Both the position numbers and the translations under genes were made by a program. Under the pieces are notes generated by a model. It was not told the origin of the DNA. It was given only the letters and a program-made list of their open reading frames with translations, and searched no databases. From NCBI RefSeq assembly GCF_002286915.1, contig NZ_MVOG01000005.1, positions 62,001-126,000 of the forward strand: DNA of 64,000 bases, in the 5' to 3' direction. Below are positions 17,101 through 23,722 of this stretch, one piece after another. The stretch comes from Bifidobacterium italicum. Lineage in GTDB: Bacteria > Actinomycetota > Actinomycetes > Actinomycetales > Bifidobacteriaceae. Numbering within the stretch: position 1 is the stretch's first letter; each line of letters opens with the position of its first letter.

Positions 17101-18439
17101 GTCGAAGATCGGCGTTCTCCGAAGTGGATGAGCCGATGTTGGCAACAACAAAATCCTTCAACTCGTCTGGCAGCTTATCCTTCAGAACAGCAAGTGCCTG
17201 TTCCTTCTCGGCTGTGACAAGTACACGCTTCCCCTGCGCAAGCAAATGCGAGATGAGATTCACAATCGTATGCGATTTGCCGGTTCCGGGAGGACCCTGA
17301 ACGGTCACGCCGGCATTACGGGAGAGTTGTGAAATGATTCTCCGCTGCTCGTCATTGGCCGGAAGTGGCATCAATATGCGCTGCACCGCTTCCTCCTGAC
17401 CTTCATTCCCGAAGGTGCCCTCCAAGATACAGGGGGTGGAGAAAATGGCCTCAAAGGCCAATGGCAGCTCATCGAATTCCCGGAGTTTTTGGGACAACGC
17501 ATCGTAGAATCTGCCACGATTATCCGCCCGCTTACGCAGTGCCAGCACCCATCCACGATGCAACACCGGATCCGCCGCCGGCACGAGAGAGAGATCGTCT
17601 CCAAGCTGCCCATACGACCCCATGCTTTGAACGATGCTGTTCTCGAGGTTCTGCAACTCAATTTCATTCCACAAGTCGGAAGGCTGATCGTTGAACCTAT
17701 CCTGCAGCCTACCAAGCACACTATACCCCGGCAGATCGGTGCCTTCGACCGGATCCAGCACCATGCGGGGCTCGGCCGATGGAACCACCTCAATATCTCC
17801 GGTGTCCTCCCCGAAAACGAGCCGCATGCCGGTCAATACCAATGGATAGGCCACACGTTGCCGGCCTTTCCATGTCAGGACGCAATGGCCGAATACGAGT
17901 TCGGAATAATCCAAAGTCTGATCAAGACGCAGATAAAGATCGAACATCTTCTGATACAGCCCGAACGCCCTCTCTTGCGGCCGGGTCGCAGTCACCCAAG
18001 GTCTCCAGGTCTGTTCCTTCCAAACCTCAAAAGCGGATTTCACCCGCTTGACCGTTTGGAGACTCCCGCCATCCCACGCCTTCTCCAGATCCGCATCTTT
18101 CTTCAACATCGCAAACTCATCATTGAGCTTCGGCTGGCATGTCGTGTCAGCAACGCTTCTGGGGTCGATGTACCGTCTCAACTCTGCCGGTATCCTGACA
18201 TCGTCAGGTTTACGAGTCTTCTTCACCGTCAGCCAAGCGTTCCTACGTTCGCTAGGTCCAACGATGATCGACGGGTGATTAGGCAGATCAGAGGACAAGA
18301 TGACGTCTTCCCCGGGCTCGAGGATCCTGACCGGTTTCAATCCGACTTTGGACACGGCGGAAAGATAACCCAAAAATCTCGAACCGCGATCACGGAGACC
18401 ATCCTGAGCATTTTCATCACACTCAAAGACGTCGGTCAT
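14123..18439 (-). CDS. Large SF1 (UPF1-like) helicase with C-terminal Vsr-like nuclease domain
   Basis: This 1438-aa protein has the motor motifs of superfamily 1 AAA_11/AAA_12 helicases. Walker A GPPGTGKSHT is near residue 383, Walker B VIIVDESSQCD near 1057, and motif VI NVAASRARDQLWVF near 1293. The two motor halves are separated by a long helical insert of about 500 residues. The last 120 residues (YDIDCVV, then LAIECDGD, then KEIKKQRVLERLGWHFIRL) are a Vsr/MTES_1575-type restriction-endonuclease-like domain with the Asp, Glu-x-Asp pattern. Large helicase-nuclease fusions like this occur in anti-phage islands, so a defence role is plausible but inferred. It ends at a TAG that may be a nonsense mutation. 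Confidence 0.85.
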   Translation of the reverse strand: MTDVFECDENAQDGLRDRGSRFLGYLSAVSKVGLKPVRILEPGEDVILSSDLPNHPSIIVGPSERRNAWLTVKKTRKPDDVRIPAELRRYIDPRSVADTTCQPKLNDEFAMLKKDADLEKAWDGGSLQTVKRVKSAFEVWKEQTWRPWVTATRPQERAFGLYQKMFDLYLRLDQTLDYSELVFGHCVLTWKGRQRVAYPLVLTGMRLVFGEDTGDIEVVPSAEPRMVLDPVEGTDLPGYSVLGRLQDRFNDQPSDLWNEIELQNLENSIVQSMGSYGQLGDDLSLVPAADPVLHRGWVLALRKRADNRGRFYDALSQKLREFDELPLAFEAIFSTPCILEGTFGNEGQEEAVQRILMPLPANDEQRRIISQLSRNAGVTVQGPPGTGKSHTIVNLISHLLAQGKRVLVTAEKEQALAVLKDKLPDELKDFVVANIGSSTSENADLRLSIQRVQDSLANLDVNDAEVRINKLDHAINDAQDRLTSIDQQLCDSLARENSTYMFNGSEMKAEDVARLVARDELASIIPEHVPPDAAIPLDRDEFERYVSLCRRLDRDDERYGDADLPDPSRLPSAQTLDTLYGQLTRVNRQVANLQNAGLEISVFDAATPPQMHDIVRLLQKGHSSLAQLNQEWERQLGDWVREGSQQIIWIEDGMRKASEQLSCCMPLSRARLGHSVIVPDGVFNKQTELLRTWKDRLGRGKGIPRLFNKDLREFAATISVDDAQPQTIGDLNLVQGYIEERRLLNQLGTTLAQSFRGLPIDLPKADDGTLIQISDLIDDVRKTLRWWREVYPNLETTVRRFFPYRNMSHDFFPEDNASMGADNLQAAIQALQDAQVRREQQHLQRELDSIIQKVGGHSGRLWDRLSQSLNEKDVSQWSEALAASASLRAIEEQHRELDRLHERLSSVSPLWAKNIRDSHGDATVTGAIDKYRTVWELAKAREWVRQLIQSSDVDELMRESQGITKKLVDMVTTDVVLSARLHLKQAQRPSDRRALQAWLDAIKKVGKGTGKNASRFMATARRELPHALNAMPVWIMPIHKVLDNFDPGISQPFDVIIVDESSQCDLLSVGILALAKKAIIVGDDKQTSPTNAFKDVDQYTKLQEKYIPDFTEKTLFSGDESLYAIANRVFESRILLQEHFRCVPEIIEYSNRFYNGQVFPLRERTHPEIGSPLRARYVPDATTRKVSDSVVNEVEARALTDQVVACIKDTRYDGMTFGVVTLMSGSQQKIIENMLLNAIGTEEYAKRKIRVGNPPVFQGDERNVMFLSFVSDSKKSTGTTERSAQWMNVAASRARDQLWVFYSMDVDSLADADYRKGLIEYVQNHSDETVLNDLFGTTRTEFEKDVLRDLLTYGCEESGISLHHQVGRYDIDCVVTIGAGLRLAIECDGDDPDNNPESAREFHKEIKKQRVLERLGWHFIRLSASAYYFDRKSAMNPV

Positions 18440-18652
18440 AATCTCCTACTCCAGTCGCATATTGTTGCCATAGTATAGCAATCTACTGCGTTGACCACGG
18501 GGGTGCAGATCTCATGCATCTACGGTATATTTCATTGCATAAAGCAATCCCCTCTCGTCATCCCCGACCATATCGTCGCGATCCAAGAAATATGCGCCAT
18601 CCCGAGAATGGCACGTCCTGCGATTTGGTCAGAAGCTGGATCTCGTCCGCGC

Positions 18653-19315
18653 TCAACTGATCCGGTAATGCCCGACGAGCTTTTGCGGAAACGTGCCGAG
18701 CACGTCCTCCTCGTACTGCTTTTGCTTCGCGCTCACGTGGTGGATGAGCAGCGGCAATCCGTCTGCGTTGCGTGTGTCGGAGGCAATGCCGATGTGGTTG
18801 CTGTAGACGACGATGTCGCCGCCCTGCCATGCGCCGACGTCTGTGGTGTCCGTCGTGAGATTGATCGCATGCGCGGCGAAGTACGCGTTGAGTACGGGGA
18901 CTCGGCGGAAGTCGATATTGACGTCAGGTGTGTCGATGTCATAACGCTCAGGATGGGCGAGTATGTCTTCATGCACGAGCGTCATCAGATCGTAGCCGGC
19001 TCCGCGCAGGGCTGCGCCTACGACGTCGGTGCATACGCCATATCCGTCGTTCGGGTAGCCGGTTGCGTAATACTCGCTTTTGTATGCCGGTTTTGTGGCG
19101 ATGTAGGCACGCGCGTTCTGCAAGATGTCGCTTTGGTCGTCGACGCCATCGCCGTCCTTGTCGATTGCGCTGATATATGGGGTGATGCTTGGCGTTGACT
19201 GCCTCGCCGACCTGTCTTCGTCTGCGCCTCCTATTGCGCTCCCGCAGGACGACACCAACGTGCAGGTGACGATGAGCGCGCCTATCGTAATGACTCTGGA
19301 TAGTCGTCGTGCCAT
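18653..19315 (-). CDS. DUF1287-family lipoprotein
   Basis: This 220-aa protein contains the DUF1287 pattern: DKDGDGVDDQSDILQNARAY, GYPNDGYGVCTDVVGAALRGAGYDL, and DIVVYSNHIGIASD with a late IHH. The Cys/His arrangement resembles NlpC/P60-type cysteine amidases, but the activity of this family is not established. The start is the ATG at 19315, with GGAGGAGGA 5 nt upstream. The N-terminus MARRLSRVITIGALIVTCTL ends in the lipobox-like VSSC, so the protein is probably an exported lipoprotein. It stands alone on the minus strand. Confidence 0.85.
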   Translation of the reverse strand: MARRLSRVITIGALIVTCTLVSSCGSAIGGADEDRSARQSTPSITPYISAIDKDGDGVDDQSDILQNARAYIATKPAYKSEYYATGYPNDGYGVCTDVVGAALRGAGYDLMTLVHEDILAHPERYDIDTPDVNIDFRRVPVLNAYFAAHAINLTTDTTDVGAWQGGDIVVYSNHIGIASDTRNADGLPLLIHHVSAKQKQYEEDVLGTFPQKLVGHYRIS

Positions 19316-19739
19316 ATATGTCCTCCTCCGCGTTGCCCTCGCTGGCATCTGTTATAGCACGCTTATCGCCTACAGGGAGTGGCGATGCGATCGCGCATCG
19401 TGGCCGCCATAAAGGTTGATTGGGGGCCGGTCCGCGTGCAGTGTGCAGCAAAACCCGCAAGCTAACAGTTCCGTAGCTGCCAGAGTTGTCGGTCACATTC
19501 ACGCTGTCATTCGTATTGCTGCCGTCGGACTTGTACGCGATTGGGGCGATTCACGCTGTGCCACGATGCAGCCTCCTGCCGGGGATACTTCAAACACATT
19601 CGCCGATGTGGTGGGCGGTATCACGGCCGCCACAATTCAAAAGAATGCTGGTTAATATTAGATTTAACCTACTTTTTTAGGTTTTGTCTATCCGTGGATT
19701 GCTCTTATACCAGGGAACGGCTTGCATGTTTCTATGGCG
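19316..19739. other. Spacer without recognised gene
   Basis: No supported gene. A short inverted repeat, GGTTAA and TTAACC (19651-19670), is followed by TACTTTTTT. It looks like a weak plus-strand terminator, although no plus-strand gene precedes it. Confidence 0.4.
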
Positions 19740-20000
19740 TTAGCTCTCGCTTCCATCATTCTGCTCACGATGGTGGGGCGATTCGGGCTGTACCGATAGG
19801 TCCGAGCCGTTGTCTGGCTCCATGATTCTCCAAGCAATCCATTGAGATATACCTGCGATTGCGGTGATCGTCGCTGCATTCAACAGTACGCGGCAGTTAA
19901 AAGGGTTTGCGACCCCCAATGTCCACATGCTCAGTGGAACGGCAATCACCAATACTGGTACGCTGATAACAGCGATTTTGATCAAATAATTCCGATGCAT
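19740..20000 (-). CDS. Small two-helix membrane protein, immunity-like
   Basis: This 86-aa protein starts at ATG 20000, with AAGGAG upstream. It has two hydrophobic helices (about residues 6-28 and 36-55) and a polar C-terminal tail. It begins 28 nt after the stop of the secreted, Gly/Ala-rich protein on the same strand. Small two-helix proteins directly downstream of a bacteriocin precursor are often immunity proteins. That role here is an inference from position and shape only. Confidence 0.6.
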   Translation of the reverse strand: MHRNYLIKIAVISVPVLVIAVPLSMWTLGVANPFNCRVLLNAATITAIAGISQWIAWRIMEPDNGSDLSVQPESPHHREQNDGSES

Positions 20001-20028
20001 GGCATGCTCCTTTCCGAATCGGATGGCA

Positions 20029-20550
20029 TCAGCGCCGGTAGCAGCCAATCGGGCCCCAGACCAGACCGCCAATCAAGCCTCCAGCGGTGGCGGCAGCAGC
20101 GCCTGCGCCAGTGAAAATCGTAGAGATGCCTGCTGTCGCTCCAGCGCCCAGCGATGTCTTTGCAATGCAGCCTGCATATGCACCCCAATCGAACGAGCGG
20201 AATGCGGGACCCCGTCTTGCGTAGAAGGTGCGCCCTTCTGCGCCTCCTCGGCGTGCCAGGAGGCTGTTGTCCCTGTATATCTCGTATTCAATGGACTTGT
20301 TTTCATATGTGGCGGGAAGTGTGTCCAGAAGTGCGCCTTCGTTGGATATGATGGCGACGCTGCCGTTATCCTGTTTGACGAATTGAGCGCCTCTGACGGT
20401 GGCGATGACGCCAGACTCTGTTTGTTCCGCGGTGAGTTCCGGCGAAGCCTCGGTGGCGTTGGCATAAGGGATCGTCGTCAAACACAGCGTTATGACGACG
20501 CACAGGACGATCAGTATGCTCATCATCTTTGGAATAGGTGCGCGTTTCAT
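20029..20550 (-). CDS. Secreted precursor with Cys-flanked hydrophobic Gly/Ala-rich C-terminus; bacteriocin candidate
   Basis: This 173-aa protein starts at ATG 20550, with AGGAG 6 nt upstream; an adjacent ATG lies at 20553. It has a Sec signal peptide (a basic start, then a hydrophobic run ending ATTIPYANA-like at about residue 31). A polar middle of about 90 residues follows, then a last segment of about 45 residues that begins GAYAGCIAKTSLGAGA and ends GPIGCYRR. The two cysteines bracket a strongly hydrophobic Gly/Ala/Ile stretch. This leader, propeptide and Cys-closed hydrophobic peptide plan is seen in halocin C8-like and other unmodified or circular bacteriocins. I see no match to a named family. 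The small membrane gene downstream fits an immunity protein. Confidence 0.6.
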   Translation of the reverse strand: MKRAPIPKMMSILIVLCVVITLCLTTIPYANATEASPELTAEQTESGVIATVRGAQFVKQDNGSVAIISNEGALLDTLPATYENKSIEYEIYRDNSLLARRGGAEGRTFYARRGPAFRSFDWGAYAGCIAKTSLGAGATAGISTIFTGAGAAAATAGGLIGGLVWGPIGCYRR

Positions 20551-20820
20551 CATATGCTCCTTTGCATCACGCATCAGCTTCTTATTGAGAACTATATTTC
20601 TTGAGGGGAGGCCGGCAAGGGGCCTATGCAAGAATGGCTTATGTCGGTACGTGTTACGCAACGGTGCTGAAATGCGGCCTAAGACGACGCGCGCGTGCAG
20701 CAATGCTGATTGTCGGAGCATGGGGGAACTGGTATGTATCACTGATTCCGTGATTGCGGTTCCAGTGTTGAGTCCATGTCGTCGCCGAATTTCCGGATAT
20801 CCGAAGATGGCCAGATGCCG

Positions 20821-21018
20821 TCACTTTTCCTCCGGCGTGAAGATGTCCTCGATCGTCAGGCCGAAAACGTTGGAGATCTGGAATGCGAGTGGCAGTGATG
20901 GATCAAATCGGCCTTTTTCTATCGAGATGATTGTTTGGCGACTCACTCCGAGTATCGTGCCGAGTTTCTCCTGCGACCACTGCCGTTCGTGTCGCAGCTC
21001 TGCTAGTCGGTTCTTCAT
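20821..21018 (-). CDS. XRE-family (Cro/CI-type) transcriptional regulator
   Basis: This 65-aa protein consists almost only of a helix-turn-helix domain: MKNRLAELRHERQWSQEKLG, then VSRQTIISIEKGRFDPSLPLAFQI and FGLTIEDIFTPEE. It belongs to the short YozG-like XRE class that usually pairs with a membrane protein gene. Its ATG overlaps the stop of the upstream membrane protein gene (ATGA), so the two are co-translated. It lies upstream of the secreted-peptide gene on the same strand and could control it. Confidence 0.85.
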   Translation of the reverse strand: MKNRLAELRHERQWSQEKLGTILGVSRQTIISIEKGRFDPSLPLAFQISNVFGLTIEDIFTPEEK

Positions 21019-21485
21019 CGGTCGCCGACCTTGTGGATGAGATAGCTTATGCCGAACGCCACGGCGGTGAAAACGAAAACGGCGGCAAGTGTCCACGACA
21101 CTGTCGACGGCAAACAGAAGCTCGCGATTGCGGCGCCGATTCCTGTGACGGCGAGGAGCAGATGGAAGCTGTCTTTTGCGGCTTGGTCATACCAGCTGGT
21201 TTCCACATTATGTTCGGGGTGTGCGATAGCGCCCGGAATCGTCGACCGGTCGACAAGCAGCGTCCAACTGAGTGCGATCATCACTGGCGCGAGGCATGCG
21301 CACGCAACTGTGATGCCCAGCCATGTGCGCACGCCGTCATGCGGATGAGGGAAAGCGAACCACAGCGCGACGCCCATGCCGATCGCGACCGCCAGTCCGA
21401 TGGGGGCCGCCAGTCGTAACGCCGGCGTTCCGTTCGGCTTGATGCGCCCGAACCGGTACTGTTTCTGAGTTGTTTTCTCACTCAT
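21015..21485 (-). CDS. Membrane protein paired with XRE regulator
   Basis: This 156-aa protein has four hydrophobic segments and a basic N-terminus. The ATG at 21485 has GGAGG 7 nt upstream. The gene overlaps the XRE regulator by 4 nt. Membrane protein plus short XRE regulator is a recurrent operon in Gram-positive bacteria, but the signal it senses is not known. No family-specific motif is visible. Confidence 0.7.
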   Translation of the reverse strand: MSEKTTQKQYRFGRIKPNGTPALRLAAPIGLAVAIGMGVALWFAFPHPHDGVRTWLGITVACACLAPVMIALSWTLLVDRSTIPGAIAHPEHNVETSWYDQAAKDSFHLLLAVTGIGAAIASFCLPSTVSWTLAAVFVFTAVAFGISYLIHKVGDR

Positions 21486-21723
21486 GACATAACCTCCATA
21501 TTCATGTTGATGTGCGGATGGGTGAAGCAAGCATATGTCAAGTAAGCTTTACTGTCAAGTTCGTTTGACGATTTGGGTTTCTTCGTCATATTTGAGCGCT
21601 GTTCCTGCCATGCGTTCGCTAAAAATCGACAATCGGTTGCTTGGATGCGGTTAGCGCACCAAGATCCTGTCGAACGGCTCTTCACCAATCTGGGAGTGCC
21701 GTCGTCGTCACCAGCCGGCCCAA

Positions 21724-22074
21724 TCACTCCTTACTGCTGTGCAGGAAATGATAGGCGCCGTGTTCGTGCAGGTAGTTGCGCATGTAGGGCAGTTTGAAAT
21801 CCGTCTGACCCCATGCGGGCGAGTAGATGACGTCCTCCTTGATCAGTTGCGTGCGGTACACGTTCGCGTAGCCGGCGTTTCGTTTGAGGTGCTTGGCGAT
21901 ATCCCCGGTGGGCGATGGCCCGTCGTCCTGGGCCATGGCGAGCAGATACTCCTTCTGCATCGAGCTCAGCCCGTCGATTTCCGGAGCATGCACCATGTCG
22001 CCCAAGCTGTTGTCGAGCGCCATCTCGAATTTCTCGAGGCCGTCTCCTCTGCCGATCAGTATGGGTGACGTCAT
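21724..22074 (-). pseudogene. ATP-binding (Orc1/Cdc6-like AAA) protein with the ATPase core deleted
   Basis: This 116-aa frame joins a typical family N-terminus (ILIGRGDGLEKFEMALDNS) directly to the family's C-terminal winged-helix region (LSSMQKEYLLAMA, YANVYRTQLIKEDVIYS, LPYMRNYLHE). The roughly 250 residues that normally lie between, holding Walker A and B, are missing. The gene is therefore an internal deletion product, not a working ATPase. Full-length relatives are common in actinobacterial accessory regions. Confidence 0.65.
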
Positions 22075-22299
22075 GTTATGCAGTGGGTTTGAATAGATTC
22101 GTTATCGGAGTTCCGAAAGTATAAAGAATATAAAAAAGCATAACGGCGAGGGTGATGGTGATTCGCCCAGTCCGACGAGCCTGACCTGACGGCGCTTCCG
22201 TCAGGACGATGACACGTCAATCGGCCGCCGGTTGCTGAAGAAGCCCGGTGCGTGGAGAAGCAGCAGGCCCGCAGCATCCCCGCGCCCGTGTCGAAGCGA

Positions 22300-22410
22300 T
22301 ATCTGTAGCCATCGTCTCCCTTAGCTACAGATATCCGGATATCCGTAGCTAAGTTCCTCTATAGCTACAGATAATCGATTATCTGTAGCTATAATCATCG
22401 GTAGCTACAC
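22300..22410. promoter_or_regulatory. Cluster of palindromic operators and -10 box before fic
   Basis: Two long palindromes share the half-site AGCTACAGATA. Site 1 is 22321-22352 (32 bp, one mismatch pair). Site 2 is 22360-22393 (34 bp, perfect). Extra half-sites occur at 22300-22309 (TATCTGTAGC) and at 22401-22407 (GTAGCTA). A consensus -10 hexamer TATAAT (22390-22395) overlaps the end of site 2, so a bound repressor would mask the promoter. The ATG of the Fic gene follows 40 nt later. The remaining part of the 361-nt gap (22075-22299) holds only a small hairpin near 22186-22206. Confidence 0.7.
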
Positions 22411-22435
22411 ATCCGAACGCAGAAAGGTGCCCACC

Positions 22436-23647
22436 ATGGTCGAATGGCATGTTCCTGCACTTGGCCATGAAGAGCACGTATGGCATATCGCCGACGGCGA
22501 CTATGTCTCCCGGTCGCAGCGCATGAGGGGCAATGGTCCGTATGAATCGGCCGTTCCCATTGCGTTGCGTGACCTGGATGTCAATCTGCCGTCAGCGTTG
22601 GGCACTGTGATCGACGAGGCGAGTCAGGCGTTGGCTAGATTCGATGCCTATGCACTGTGGAAACTTGGCGAACAAGTGCAGTCCCTCGGCCCGATGAGCG
22701 CGGTCCTGCTGCGGACCGAAGCCGCGTCATCCTCTCAGATCGAGCATCTCACCGTCGGCGCGAAGAATCTGGCGTTGGAGCTCCTTGATGAGGGAGGCAG
22801 CCAGAATGCGCAGATCGTCGTAGGCAATGTGCGGGCGATGGAATCGGCGTTGGAATTCAGCGGAAGCATGACGCAGGAGAATCTGCTGCGCATGCATAAG
22901 GCATTGCTCAGCGCACAACCCGGCTGGGACGAATACGCCGGCAGATTCCGTGAGCAGCTCGTGTGGGTGGGCACTAGTTCGCATTCGCCGCGAGGTGCTT
23001 CGTTCGTGGCTCCGCAGCCGGAGCTGGTGCAGCCGGCAATCGACGATCTGCTCGCATTCCTCCTGCGCGACGACATTCCGGTGCTTGCGCAGGCTGCGCT
23101 GGCCCATGCACAATTCGAGACGATCCACCCATTTGCCGACGGCAACGGCCGAACGGGTCGTGCGCTCATCCACGCCGTGCTGCGCAACAAGGGTCTCACC
23201 ATGCATGTCGTACCGCCGGTTTCGGCGGGTCTTCTCCGCGCTACCGACACGTATTTCGATGCGCTTACCGCATTCCGTGAGGGGAATGCGGCTCCTTTGA
23301 TTTCCGTATTCGCGGAGGCGAGCCTGTTCGCCGCGCAGAGTGGCATCGATCTGATCGATCGACTCGATGGGCAAATCGAATCCGTCAAAACCGCTCTTCG
23401 AGGTACGCGTAGGGATGCAGCTGTGTGGAAGGTGCTGCCGCATCTGATTGCGCAGCCGGTAATCAACTCGCAGTATCTGCGCTCGACCGTCGGATTATCC
23501 AAACCGCAGGCCGAGCGTGCGCTGCGTGCGCTCGCCGATGCCGACATTCTCACCTCTCGCAACACCGCCAAACGCAATGTCGTGTGGGAGCACCGCGGCA
23601 TCCTCGACGTGCTTGACGACTACGCATCGTCGTTGCGCCGGCAGTGA
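22436..23647 (+). CDS. Fic-family protein (AMPylase type) with N-terminal inhibitory helix and C-terminal winged helix
   Basis: This 403-aa protein has, in order: a Fic N-terminal domain with the helix AASSSQIEHL near residue 98-103 (class II inhibitory pattern S-x3-E, with His in place of the usual Gly/Asn); the Fic core with the active loop HPFADGNGRTGR starting at His231; and a C-terminal winged-helix region (SQYLRSTVGLSKPQAERALRALADADI). Fic enzymes transfer AMP or a similar group to Ser/Thr/Tyr of target proteins. The ATG at 22436 is preceded by AAAGG. The DNA-binding-like C-terminus together with the operator cluster upstream suggests autoregulation. The target is unknown. Confidence 0.9.
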   Translation: MVEWHVPALGHEEHVWHIADGDYVSRSQRMRGNGPYESAVPIALRDLDVNLPSALGTVIDEASQALARFDAYALWKLGEQVQSLGPMSAVLLRTEAASSSQIEHLTVGAKNLALELLDEGGSQNAQIVVGNVRAMESALEFSGSMTQENLLRMHKALLSAQPGWDEYAGRFREQLVWVGTSSHSPRGASFVAPQPELVQPAIDDLLAFLLRDDIPVLAQAALAHAQFETIHPFADGNGRTGRALIHAVLRNKGLTMHVVPPVSAGLLRATDTYFDALTAFREGNAAPLISVFAEASLFAAQSGIDLIDRLDGQIESVKTALRGTRRDAAVWKVLPHLIAQPVINSQYLRSTVGLSKPQAERALRALADADILTSRNTAKRNVVWEHRGILDVLDDYASSLRRQ

Positions 23648-23660
23648 GCCTCCTGCGCGT

Positions 23661-23706
23661 TCCGCCCCCGGTCTGGCTGCTATGCTGAAAGCCACCGGGG
23701 GCGGTA
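23661..23706. terminator. Stem-loop between fic and the next gene
   Basis: CCGCCCCCGGT pairs perfectly with ACCGGGGGCGG across a loop of about 24 nt. It lies in the 75-nt gap, just before the ribosome site (AAGGAG) of the next gene, so it could act as terminator or attenuator. Confidence 0.5.
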
Positions 23707-23722
23707 GAAGCAAGGAGCGCAT

